64,000 nt of DNA, taken from contig NC_079882.1 in NCBI RefSeq assembly GCF_029227915.1, forward strand, positions 12,960,001 through 13,024,000, read 5' to 3'. Both the position numbers and the translations under genes were made by a program. Of this stretch, positions 12,067 to 21,899 are shown piece by piece. Position 1 is the first letter of the stretch; each line of letters opens with the position of its first letter. The DNA is from Hydractinia symbiolongicarpus. Lineage: Eukaryota > Cnidaria > Hydrozoa > Anthoathecata > Hydractiniidae. The notes beneath the pieces are model-generated. The model had not been told where the DNA came from. It saw only the letters and a list, made by a program, of their open reading frames with translations, and did not search any database.

Positions 12067-12469
12067 GAAAATCATTTTGAGACCTTAATATTTTTCTCGT
12101 TTCTTGTTTTTTTTTTGTTTGTTTTTTTTTTTACCAATTTTATAATTCGAATTAATACGGAATTTGCGCAATTTAATACCAAAAAAGTGTTTACCGTAAT
12201 GCTTCGAATAAACGCCCCTTGTATTAAACGCCCCCCTCGAATAGACGCCCCCATTTTCAGTCATTTATTGAATAAACGCCCCCTTCTAATAGACGCTCCT
12301 TCCTCATAAGGGGGCGTTTATTGGAGGCGATAGTAAAAATACATTAAAAAATAAATAACTTATTGTTTTGCTTTTTTAATTAATGGTGTTATTATAATAT
12401 TGAAATTTCATAAATACGACTATACATCGGTAAAATAAGGAAATTTTCTACAAACGCCTTTTTTCCTAA

Positions 12470-12848
12470 ATCTTAGGTTTAAGGTTTTGGAAATTTAGTT
12501 TTTTTTGCTTTTCAAGTTCATTCTCTAAAACCTGTGAATATCTTTTATTTTTCTGTTGTGAAGATAAACTTTGCCGGTACAACAAGACCAACTTCACGAT
12601 GCCGTTTACCAGTTGTTTTTGCTTTTATTTTATTCCCTGGTTCTTGATTGATGAAATGATAGCATAAACTTGAAATCTCAATTGGTATGTGTCCCACTAC
12701 TAGGGTATCGTTTTTGTAAAAACCAAACGCACGTTTGTCATATTCTTTTGCGTCTTTCCTTTCATCAACAGCAGCGTCAAGAATTTCTCCTATCACAGCA
12801 TCCCATACTTCCTTGTAAACATGGTGACCACGAATGATACATGAAACT
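12470..12848 (-). pseudogene. HIRAN-like domain protein inside the pogo element
   Basis: Read on the minus strand from about 12848, the frame contains RGHHVYKEVWDAVIGEIL, then DERKDAKEYDKRAFGFYKND, VVGHIPIEIS and GLVVPAKFIFTTEK. The order fits the HIRAN-type fold (N-x-x-D-x-x-A then VG-x-IP-x-x-x-S), known in HLTF/Rad5 as a binder of single-stranded 3' DNA ends. A frame shift near 12555 leads into a short charged tail (QVLENELEKQKK) ending near 12470. The N terminus is cut off where it abuts the + strand transposase fragment. Proteins of this kind occur as stand-alone frames in cnidarian transposons; the role in the element is unknown to me. Confidence 0.5.
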
Positions 12849-13299
12849 TCAGTCTGGATGGAATGACATGGTTTCAAATATAACAGTTGAAAAAACAGGA
12901 TCGAAAGAGGTTCCAATGAAATCAACTGGACATGACAAGGTCCGCGTGTCTGTATGTCTGGTAGCTAAAGCAGATAAAGAAAGAATAAACCACCTGCACG
13001 TTTCATAATAATGCTCAATGTGATAGTTTTGCATCATAAATTTTGAATAGCGGCGCGTGTTCCTATTGTTAAAGGTATTGAAACAATGAACTATCTTTTA
13101 AACTTTCAAACTGTTGCGAGTTTTGATCGTCTTGAAATTAGATGTGCTGTAGAAGATTAGAGAGTGTTGGATAAAAACTAACTGTTTTGAAACACCAGTA
13201 GTTGATCGAACGGCACTGCACAAGTCTGTGATAAAAAAATTCCTTCCCTTAGTGATACTTATGTTGTAGAACATTTTGAGAGTAGTATGGTAATTTCCA

Positions 13300-13425
13300 T
13301 CTGTGTGACATTTACCGTTGATTATCTATTTTGGTGCGACATTTGCTGTTGCGACATTTACCGTTGGGTTTGCGACATTTACCGGCAACGTTGCGACATT
13401 TACCGTTGATTGCGACATATCCTGG
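13300..13425 (+). repeat. TTGCGACATTTACCGTTG short repeats
   Basis: Five to six imperfect copies of KTGCGACATTTACCGTTG with variable spacers lie inside the pogo element just left of the nested Tigger-like element. They may be subterminal repeats of a further inserted fragment; I cannot tell which. Confidence 0.65.
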
Positions 13426-13444
13426 TGTAACAACTGTCATTATA

Positions 13445-14272
13445 CAGTAGAGTCTCCATAACTCGAACCTCTATTACTCGAACGTCTCCTTAACTCGAAC
13501 GAATTCGTTGGCACCGTGAAAGTTTCCTAATAAACTCTTATAAAAAAACCTCTACTACTCGAACCTCCATAACTCGAATGTTCCCTTAAGTCGAACAGAT
13601 TATTTTGTCCCTTGAAGGTTTTTGACTCCATAACTCGAATTTTGTGGCATTTTGAAAAAAATTGATAAGTTTTCCTGATTATTTAACTCTTTATCATTTT
13701 CATATTTTAATGTTTACGTGTGTTGTGGGCCTTATATTGTTCGAATGCATGATTCGAATGTTTTGTTTGTGTTTCGAACGACAACGCTTTCTTCACCAAT
13801 TTTCAAAAACAGAATTTCATAGCAATCTGACAATGGCGTCTGTGGCAGGGTCAAAAAGAATTAGAGCCGATAACAAGTCCTGTAAAATAAAATACAGTAC
13901 CCTCAAAGAGCTTGAAAAAGGAACTGCTCCAAAGCGTTTTCTCGAAATTTGGAGAAGAAATGTTGGCTTCCCTAAAGGACTTAAATAAAAACATCAAACG
14001 AGATTATGATGATACTTGTAAACAATCAATTATAACTGATTTTTTTCGAAAAATTTGAGCAAAAAGCAACTAAAACGCTCTGTTTTTGTATTTCACCAAC
14101 CCAGAACCCCCAATAAGTAAGACTACGTACTTAATATACTGTTTTTGTTCATCTGGTAGGCAGATAAGGGAAAAATTTTGAAAAAACTTGAAAACCTCTA
14201 CTACTCGAACGTCTCCTTAACTCGAACGGTTTCCTTTTCCCCCTGGCCGTTCGAGTTATGGAGACTCTTCTG
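13445..14272 (+). mobile_element. Nested Tigger-like deletion derivative
   Basis: The left end starts CAGTAGAGTCTCCATAACTC and the right end is its reverse complement with one difference (CAGAAGAGTC...), each bordered by TA. Sub-terminal copies of YTAACTCGAACG repeat at both ends. At 828 bp it is far shorter than an autonomous Tigger. It lies wholly inside the pogo element at 12194-14872, so it inserted later. Confidence 0.88.
13833..13988 (+). pseudogene. Truncated CENP-B/Tigger transposase N terminus
   Basis: The first sensible Met is at 13833 and gives MASVAGSKRIRADNKSCKIK, then YSTLKELEKGTAPKRF and a stop after 51 residues. LKELEKG plus the following basic segment matches the start of the helix-turn-helix DNA-binding region of Tigger-type transposases. 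The recognition helix is garbled and the catalytic domain is absent, so only a stub remains in the 828-bp element. Confidence 0.65.
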
Positions 14273-15069
14273 TATATAATATACTTGATACATTCACCTA
14301 GGTGGATGTAACAAGTATATTCAAGCCCCCGATGTTTCTTGGAATAAGCCATTCAAAGGGAAGATACAAGAATTTTATGACGATTGGCTTGCAAATGGAA
14401 AGCATGCTTCAACCAAAGCTGTAAAAATGAAACCTGTCCCTAGAAGATTAATTGTGGAATGGGTGATTAAATCATGGGAGAATATAACGAATGAAACATT
14501 GGCGAAATCAATGAAATTGTGTGGCTTAGCGTTGGCGATTGACGGTTCACAGGATGAACTGATCTCTTGTTCCAAACAAGGGAAAAAATGTGAAGCTGGT
14601 AGAGAATTACTGAAAATCAAATGTTGAATTTCGCCGATAAGGATTTAGATAAAAATCCAATTGAGATAACAGAAGATGTAGCTCATGCCTGATTTCAATA
14701 TTATTAACGAAGATGACGATGAACTAGATATATTATAAAGTTGTTGTATCCTTAAAAACTGCAAAGAAGAAAAAAGTGTAAAAAATTTAATAAACACCCC
14801 CTCTTTTAAACGCCCCCCTAAAATTTCAAAAAATTTAATAAACGCCCCGGGCGTTTATTCGAAGCATTACGGTACACAACGCGAAATTAATTTTGTACCA
14901 TTTTAATGATTGGCTTTTAAATTTTCGCATAAATTTGATATTTTTTCCTTAGTCAGCACTGTTTCCAGGTCATGATTAAAATGGCGCATGAAACCGTGCA
15001 ATGTAGAATCGGTCGATGTATTGAAAATGATTCAGAGTTTGTTTTGATATACCGCAGGAAAAGACAGAA

Positions 15070-15232
15070 ACATATATCAATCCTGTGTTATATACGAAGG
15101 AGTGTGCTCGTTAGGCGAGAATTACATTGGCTCCGTAATGCAGAAATCCGCTGGAGAGAGCATGAATCGATGAAAGGAAAGTCAGAGCCAACCATGCATG
15201 TTGTTGGATATAGTGGTCACTCGTTTACGTGA
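15070..15232 (+). pseudogene. GIY-YIG nuclease domain relic
   Basis: From 15078 one frame reads QSCVIYEGVCSLGENYIGSV. After a one-base shift at about 15134 the next reads RNAEIRWREHESMKGKSEPT followed by MHVVGYSGHSFT and TGA. The pair VIYEG and NYIG corresponds to the GIY and YIG halves, and R-x-x-E-I-R-W-x-E-H-E to the following helix of the domain found at the C terminus of Penelope-like retroelements in invertebrates. Only this 55-residue piece is left and no reverse transcriptase adjoins it. Confidence 0.6.
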
Positions 15233-15929
15233 AAAATAATTTTAATAGTGCCTCGGGGTTTTCTTAAAAGAAAAAATCTTGAAGCATATTTTATACGGAT
15301 ACAGAACCCAACTTTAAATAAACAATTAGACTCGAACGTATTAACACTTTTTCATAATGGCATAACTTAAAAAAAAAGTATTATTTTATGACAAATAAAT
15401 TTTACTACGAAATCCCCTAGACGATCTTTTAATTATGTAATTTTTGTATATTATAAACACGTTTTAAGTTTTTATACCTGATGATGCAAGTATACTTACA
15501 AAAAAAACTTTAAAAAACAATTAATACTGCTATTTGATAACTTTTCCGGTACTGTTCACAAAACAGAAACGGTTACCAATAAGTCAAATCTCGAAAGTTA
15601 CAGTTCCTCATTCTATTTTACCTGAATTAAAAATCAGCTAAAATATGATACTCTCCATTCAATTCGTAGTCGCAAAGTCTTTATATCAAATGTCCTTACT
15701 CCGTTGGCACAAAAATCGCGTAAATGAATGTGTAACGATAGCATTCTAGTTCTGTTTGTACAAAATCCTTTAATACAGGCTTTACACGAAGGTTTATTCA
15801 GTGTATTGACTAATAATGAAGCTGCTCAAGTCTTCTATAATTCTAGCAAGTATTGAATTCAGCTGGCATTCCAACTATCTATTTCACTTTCGTAAAGTTT
15901 AATGAATCAAGTTCACCTTTACGGAAGGT
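15233..15929. other. No gene recognised
   Basis: AT-rich, with a block at about 15810-15870 (CTAATAATGAAGCTGCTCAA) that resembles 25030-25090. I see no coding signal. Confidence 0.45.
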
Positions 15930-16170
15930 TGCTACCACGTGACTCGGAGCTACAAGTTCAACACTAAGGCGTTATTAAGGCATGTAATCTGTAGTATTCT
16001 CTGAAAATGGTTGAGAAAATTGTGTCGGCAGTTTCGAAGTAGATTTTACATCATATTTAGTGAATTGATGTAGGCGTGTTTTCTTGTTATTGTTCTGCTT
16101 CTAATTTAGCAGTTCAACTGTAATCTCTGTGTAAAACACATTTACATGTTAACAGGCCATACTCTAGTCC
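15930..16170 (+). repeat. Dispersed repeat, copy 1 of 3
   Basis: About 240 bp beginning TTGCTACCACGTGACTCGGA, with AGTATTCTCTGAAAATGGTT and AATCTCTGTGTAAAACACAT inside. It matches 24558-24800 in the same direction at close to 90 percent by eye and 20495-20717 in reverse complement. No coding potential and no clear terminal repeats were seen. Confidence 0.85.
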
Positions 16171-16534
16171 TAGCTGTTGATTTGGTGAATTCATCCACAC
16201 ACATACTTTGTTCCTCTTTTTCTTTCTTGCATGCCAAGAAAAAGTTCAGTGTGCCAAAATTTTTAGCTAGCTCGATCAAAAAGATGAAGCCAGTCGATCT
16301 CATTTCGCATTATCCATACATGTTTACACGGTACTAGGTATATGGATATATATAGTTTTTAACGATGCTACAAATGATAAATCTAAGAAGAATAGGACAA
16401 TCATTATTCAAATTTTTTATAGCAATATAAGAGACAAATTCGTTTAAAAACGATACAAAGTAAATGTGTAACAAACGTATTTAAAACTTAGTATAAATGC
16501 TAAACTAAATACAATGTGCAAAGTATTAGAAAGT

Positions 16535-17590
16535 CAAGTTATGAGCAATACTGCGTAGGTATTTCATGATACGACGATTGGGGTAGTCATCTACGATATG
16601 CAAAATTCTGGCGTTATTGTCAAGATATCGTCTTCGTCGAGGTGGAGCAGGATGTCCCCTAAGATGTTGAAGTATTGAAACACGAACAATAGCCTCCTAC
16701 TTTTTTAATGCAGCCAAGAATTTCCAGAAATTCGGGTGACAGGATGTTAAATGTCCCTGGAAGCTTCGGTGCCATCCCTCAGCGCTGTTTGTTCTCGGTA
16801 ATTCTTCTTCAGTTCTATGGAACATGTTCCAAAGATCGGTGCTAAACATAGGCGGTCGACGAGGTGCATTGTGCCTGTATGTGTCTTTAAAATACTCCAG
16901 AAGATCATCTGCATCCCCATTGAAGTTGTTACGAATTTCGTCGCATAGCTCATCATAATTATTGATGACGTCATTTGGTGGTACAAATGCGAGCGCACAA
17001 ATCATTCGAAGGTGAAGTGAAAATTCGTCATCTTTTTTATACCGTAATTGCATCCCTAGCCTTCGTATATGTTTCCTTACATTTGAGCAGAGATGGTAAA
17101 AACAACCTTTAACATATATCTGCTGGTTCACGGTACGAATTGCATTAATCGCACTTCGCTCTCGAAGTCCAACAATACTTCTTCTAGGCCGTTAACTTGA
17201 ATTTGGTTGAAAAGTTCTTGAAAAAATCTTGTGTATGTTGCTTCTGTTTTATTTGGAAGTAACGCAAATAGAGTCGGAAAGATTCTGCCACTTCGCTGAG
17301 CATGTACAGTATACAACTGAAAAAATATTTCAGGGCACGCTTTAAAAGTTCCATCAGCGTACCAAAGTTCTGACTCAGACAGCAACTGCAACCCTTGCCG
17401 TGAAGCGAATATGAATAATCGATTGACATCTCCCACTCCACTATCGTATAAAATAAATTGCTATCCATTCTTTTTTTCTTAAAAGTTAGAAGAAAGTATT
17501 GATGCATTAACAAGAAGTGGAGGTAAACCTCTTTCTTGGCGGTTTGCACGAATATTTCTGCGCATCGTCTCCATTGATGGCAAGTTAACA
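16535..17590 (-). pseudogene. MULE-type transposase, decayed
   Basis: Minus-strand pieces in three frames line up as one protein. They are LPSMETMRRNIRANRQERGL (17490-17590), WYADGTFKACPEIFFQLYTV with FPTLFALLPNKTEATYTRFF and VLLDFE (17128-17436), then VKGCFYHLCSNVRKHIRRLG, ALAFVPPNDVI and NSAEGWHRSFQGHLTSCHPN (16697-17131). DGTF holds the first catalytic Asp of the MULE DDE domain and LLDFE the second region; GCFYH-LC is the usual C-x2-H box. Breaks are frame shifts near 17437 and 17130 and an in-frame TAG at 16697-16699, after which the same frame goes on (EAIVRVSILQHLRGHPAPPR) to a stop near 16535. Long terminal inverted repeats of a Mutator element were not found. Confidence 0.85.
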
Positions 17591-17599
17591 GCAACCATT

Positions 17600-20490
17600 G
17601 AGGCATAAAGTGACCGCGGGTCATAAATCCCAAACAACTAACGCCTAAGTGATGAAACTTAGTACATGTGTAGAATGTGTTGATACATACTCATTCCAGG
17701 TAAAGAAATATTTTTATGAGCTCACGGGAAACAGAAATGACATCACATATACCTAAGATAGGTCATTGTTCCCATTCTCAAATATGCTTTAATTTCATGT
17801 TACTGATGTTAGAACCTGTTCTTGGTAGACCTGTGCACCAAAAAAGTATTTCCTGTAAATGTAATGATAAGATCTTTTGCTTGATTCTAACCAGTGACTT
17901 ATGCCTTTAGCTCACTGAGCTCAGCCTGACTTAACAACTCAGCTCAGCTTAGTGAATCGTAATTTATTAGTTCACAAAAAATATCAGGGTCTTAAGTAGT
18001 GGATTAACAGTGAAAAACATTTTAATATTTAGCCGACTAGTAACTTCAGTGATCCAAGAATGTGAACCTGTTTCCTAGCCTAGTTAACTAAGCTTTCTTT
18101 TTCGAGTTGATAAAATGAGTTTCTCTCAAACAAAAGCTTAGACGCGAACGAATGACTCAGCGGAAACCCCGAGTTTAAATTGCTAATCGCTTCGAAGACC
18201 ATTTTAATTTATCTGTGAGTTGTTTACCAAGCTTGGCCACATCTTACTATGATAAAAACTTTATAGTTTACTAATGTTTGTTAGGATGAGTGAAACCACT
18301 CGCTGAAATATTCGGATGAAAAGGGCTTTCCCCGACGTGGACCACGTGAGCAAAGAACAATAGAAATAGCCAATAAAAAGCGCGGCCAGATTTTGGCCGC
18401 AGAAAAATCGTTTGAGACCCAGCGTAACTACTCCGATTTCCCGGCGGTAGGAAAAATTACGCTGGGTCTCCTGGCTACTTGTTTGCTCACCTGTTGCAAC
18501 AAAGTAACAAAGATTCTAATAACATGAAAACATAATTATTATTAAGTTTTTAAATAAATTAAAAAATAAAATAGAATAAGAATAATAGTCGTAATTATAC
18601 TAAATCAAATTAATCACGTGAGTAAAAACAGTAAAAGACAACGAAATAACATTAGACAATAGCAAGAAATTAATTTACCGTCTAGGAATCTCATTGATTG
18701 TTTATAACGATACAATTTAAATTCTGCTGTCAACACTCTTTTTTTAATTTTTGCATCTATTCATCACACGAATTGAGATAAGAAAAAAAGAGAGAAAGTC
18801 AATGTTCTGTAAAATAGCATTCACCTTTATCTCAGCATACACACTGCTAGTTATAAATCAAATATCGTGACCATCTCCCTGTACAAAATAAATATTGTCT
18901 GAAGAATGGTTGTCTGCCATGAAAAGTGTCTTAAACCACAGTGTCTTAAACCACAGTGATACTTACTTCTGACTTCGCAAAATTTTAAATGACCCAAACT
19001 AAATTTTCTTTTCTTATTTTTTAACGATTTACCATCTTTAAATCTCATCCATTCGACCTGCTATTTATCAACTACTTAGCGTGATAAGTGTGCAAGAGAT
19101 TAGCACACTCACTGATTGCTGCTGCTTCAAGGCTAATTCCACCAGTGTGATCCTCGGTTGGTCGCAAAAGAAGACAATTATTTTGTAGAACTTATCCTAT
19201 ATTTTGTCGAACGTTTTAACTATTCGTCTCCCATTTTCGAAATAAAACCAAAAAAAGTAGCTACATGATAGAAAAACGAATATATTTATAAAATGTTCTT
19301 TATAAAACCTCAAAAAGGTTTTCTTTACAAGTTCTCTACTTGCACCTTATGAAATTCAAAAAAAAAAAAAAAAATGATGTCAAGTTAACGTTATTTCATG
19401 AAAAAAGAAGAATTTGAAATTGCTCAGGACTAACATAAACTAAAAGATAAAGTTTAAAAATCCATGTCCTTGGTTTCCACTGTTAACTAACGTAAAATAT
19501 TCTTATTATTTTCTATCCGATCGCCTAACATATGCCCTGTCTTTACCAGTATTTAAATTGATGCTCAAAGTTTAATTACGACTTGTTTTTATGCTGCATC
19601 TAATCATGAAGCTTTTTGCTATCACCTCATTAGTTCGATTTAGTATTATTACGAGTAGTATATCAGATAACATTTCGTTTGCAAGATAACTGAGATAACC
19701 AGTGAGTAAAAGTAGCTTACTGATAATCCACTACTCAAGCCACCCATTTTTTTCAATAGGTACAACATTGAGTCAAGATATATAAGCCACTCTTTTGAAC
19801 CAAATATACGTTTCATTGCGTGATTAAGAATGAGTAATCTGTTATTTGCATCACCAATATGTTTTTTTCTACACATTTTCAAAAAAAATTAAATATAATG
19901 AGATTATGTAAGTCTAATTCGAAAGAAATTGAAAAAACAGTTAGCTAATTAGTCATGTCAAGAAAATTTACATCATTGGAATAGATGAAACAGCACCTTG
20001 AAAAAATGCTAATCAACTCTAAAAATTCGATGATGTAGCAGACGATACGAAATGAAATTGATTTTGCCTTTCCGGAGTTACGGGTAAGCTACTAAAAAAT
20101 TGGCATGCTACACTTTTTTCTAGCACGCAAGAAAGCAAAGAAAATAATAATAATAATAACATAAATAACGTATGTGGACTAATTGAGCAAATCAAAACCC
20201 AATACTTCTACATTTCTTAAGAACTTAATTTTAGAAAATAGAAGATTAAAATAACAGATAACTTTAACAAAATCGTCCATAGGTGATTTATATTTTTCTG
20301 CTTTGACAGTTCCAGGCAGTACGTATCTTTATAACACAAAACAATATGGAAAACGTCATACTCAGTATGGCACGTACCAAAAATACTTCAGTGACAAAAT
20401 TTTCAACTGTTTGATTTGAACTACCTTATCCACATTTTTCTCTCGTTTTTTAGTAAAAATTTTACTTTAGAGGTAGCTAAGACAAAACTT
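17600..20490. other. No gene; two hairpins and microsatellites
   Basis: Nothing protein-like is visible. Small structures are a perfect duplication of GTGTCTTAAACCACA at 18928-18957, an A run at 19359-19374 and an AAT microsatellite at 20141-20158. The hairpins at 18381-18470 are listed separately. Confidence 0.5.
18381..18470. repeat. Two adjacent GC-rich hairpins
   Basis: GCGGCCA-n5-TGGCCGC (18381-18399) is followed by GAGACCCAGCGTAA (18414-18427) and its exact reverse complement TTACGCTGGGTCTC (18457-18470) around a 29-base loop. Both stand out in AT-rich surroundings and may be the ends of a short inverted-repeat element. Confidence 0.75.
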
Positions 20491-20494
20491 CCCT

Positions 20495-20717
20495 TAGAGC
20501 TAAGCTATGGCCTGTTAACATGCAAATAAATGTGTTTTACACAGAGATTACATTCGAACTGGTAAATTAGAAGTAGGACAATTACAAGGAAACACGCCTA
20601 CATCAATTTATAATATAAGATCTACATCAAAGATACCGACATAATTATCTCAACCATTTTCGGAAAATACTATGACGTCTAAATGTTTCACTTCTATCTC
20701 CTAGTCACATGATAACA
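20495..20717 (-). repeat. Dispersed repeat, copy 2 of 3 (reversed)
   Basis: Reverse complement of the blocks at 15930-16170 and 24558-24800, recognisable from ATGTGTTTTACACAGAGATT, ACACGCCTACATCAATTTA and CTCAACCATTTTCGGAAAAT. Together with the copy at 24558 it brackets the inverted duplication of the peptide gene. Confidence 0.8.
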
Positions 20718-21139
20718 ATTTCCAAGCTACCTAAACATAATTCATTAGATATACCAAAGAAAATAAGTAGCTAGTTAAAATTTAATACTGTCCAGGATTA
20801 TTTGGTATGACGTCAAGGTTAGCGTGTTAAAGGAGCTGCGCAAACAGCATTCGAGTGGCATTATTTGTTATACATTTATTTCGCATGAGGCTTCCATATA
20901 AAAGGCATCTAAGAATAATGATTTAGAGTATTTTTCTTCAGGCAAGACATAAAAGAGGGACTGTGATTTTTGAGACATTCCTTATTGATATCCTTTTCCT
21001 GTGGCCAGGCATTATGTGTCCTCCCCTTCAGCCTCTTTTGTTGATATAAGATTTTTTTACATAAGAGACTTCGAATATTTTAATTCGATTCGTAGTAATT
21101 AAACGATACTACTATTCTTTGGATTTTGTTCATTCTTTA

Positions 21140-21790
21140 TAGAAAAAAGGTCTCGTCATCCTTAGGCATTTTTGTAACATTAATTTCTTGACAAATATTT
21201 TAGTCGCTTAATTATTCGTTGAACAGAATGTGGCTTATTGTGATTCTAGTAAAAGTGATCGTAAAAGGAATGTTTTAAAATGCATGTGCAGGTAGCCAAT
21301 CAAAACTAATTATTTAGTAGCCATGGCAGTAAGAAAAAGGATAAAAACTCAAAGCACATAATTTTCTCTTCGTCTACACAAGCGCACAACAGTGACAGGC
21401 AAGTTTTAAAAGACTTAGATAATGAGAACAGGTAAATACAGAGTGAGATTTTACACACCTTTTTTTAGTTTATCTTAAAGCCTTTCAAGAAAATAATTGG
21501 GCTTCAAAGTGGGAAAATTTGAGAACGGTCAAAAAAAAAGTTGAAAGTGTATCCTCAAAATGTACGTTGTTTAGAATGAAGAACTTAGTATTTTCTAACC
21601 AAATTTCATCTTATATTTTAGTTAACTATAGAGTTTATTTGTTGGTTCTTATCCTGACGGCATTTTTCAAGAACAAGAACGCTGAAGTTAAGATATATAG
21701 AAGAGGTGATGTATGGCCAACAAACCATAAAAAAGGATTCAGATGCGGAAGTCTATGCGAAGGTGATTACGAAATCTGTGCAGGCGTGGC
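21140..21790 (+). repeat. Inverted duplication, left arm
   Basis: Runs from GGTCTCGTCATCCTTAGGCA (about 21150) through the promoter region (GATAAAAACTCAAAGCACAT), the first exon and most of the second exon of the peptide gene. It matches 23555-24105 in reverse complement with few differences in the coding part and more, including about 80 extra bases in this arm, upstream. Confidence 0.85.
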
Positions 21791-21896
21791 GCGCGAAATT
21801 GTTCAAAAGTTTCGTTGTCTTCAAACAAAAACATCTTGTCGGCAGAATTGCCTGATCCGTAAAGTTTTACTTAAGAAATTACGAACTAAAGAGTGA
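21422..21896 (+). CDS. Small secreted six-cysteine peptide
   Basis: Two exons, 21422-21431 and 21622-21896, splice in phase 1 (ACAG|GTAAAT, TTTTAG|TTAACT) into a 94-residue protein. The splice puts MRTV in front of NYRVYLLVLILTAFF, making a signal peptide with likely cleavage after NKNA. Translating without the splice gives no such start. The mature part has exactly six cysteines spaced C-x3-C-x6-C-x12-C-x6-C-x3-C, a mirror-symmetric pattern, in a basic sequence rich in K and R. I do not recognise the family. Roles such as extracellular signalling peptide, antimicrobial or venom-type component all fit a small, basic, disulfide-rich secreted protein, and nothing here decides between them. A reversed, broken paralogue lies 2 kb downstream. 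Confidence 0.65.
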
Positions 21897-21899
21897 ATT

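Larger units (their letters stand above)
12849..14627 (+). pseudogene. pogo/Tigger DDE transposase, two surviving fragments
   Basis: Fragment 1 (12849-13008) reads ETSVW then, after a shift, NDMVSNITVEK, GSKEVPMKSTGHDKVRVSV and LVAKAD: the region around and after the first catalytic aspartate of pogo-type transposases. The residue expected to be that aspartate, just before ETSVW, is read as His. Fragment 2 (14301-14627) reads GGCNKYIQAPDVSWNKPFKG, FYDDWLANGKHASTKAVKMK, VPRRLIVEWVIKSW and CGLALAIDGSQDELI, the typical C terminus of these transposases, ending in TGA. Everything between, including the later catalytic acids, is deleted or replaced by the nested element. Confidence 0.8.
12194..14872 (+). 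mobile_element. pogo-superfamily DNA transposon with intact TIRs
   Basis: The left end begins CCGTAATGCTTCGAATAAAC (12194) and the right end is its exact reverse complement ending at 14872. Both are flanked by the dinucleotide TA (12192-12193 and 14873-14874), the target duplication of pogo/Tc1-mariner elements. Subterminal AAACGCCCCC blocks repeat at both ends (12216-12310 and 14790-14850). Inside are fragments of a pogo/Tigger-type transposase on +, a HIRAN-like frame on -, a GCGACATTTACCG array, and a second transposon nested at 13445-14272. The middle of the transposase gene is missing, so the copy cannot move by itself. Confidence 0.88.

Noticed and set aside
14972-15232. One continuous 86-codon gene
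   Set aside because: Only its second half is sensible; the first half of the GIY-YIG match is in another frame, so it is a relic.
19649-19882. Minus-strand open frame of 77 codons
   Set aside because: Hydrophobic AT-driven translation, no start context, no relation to neighbours.
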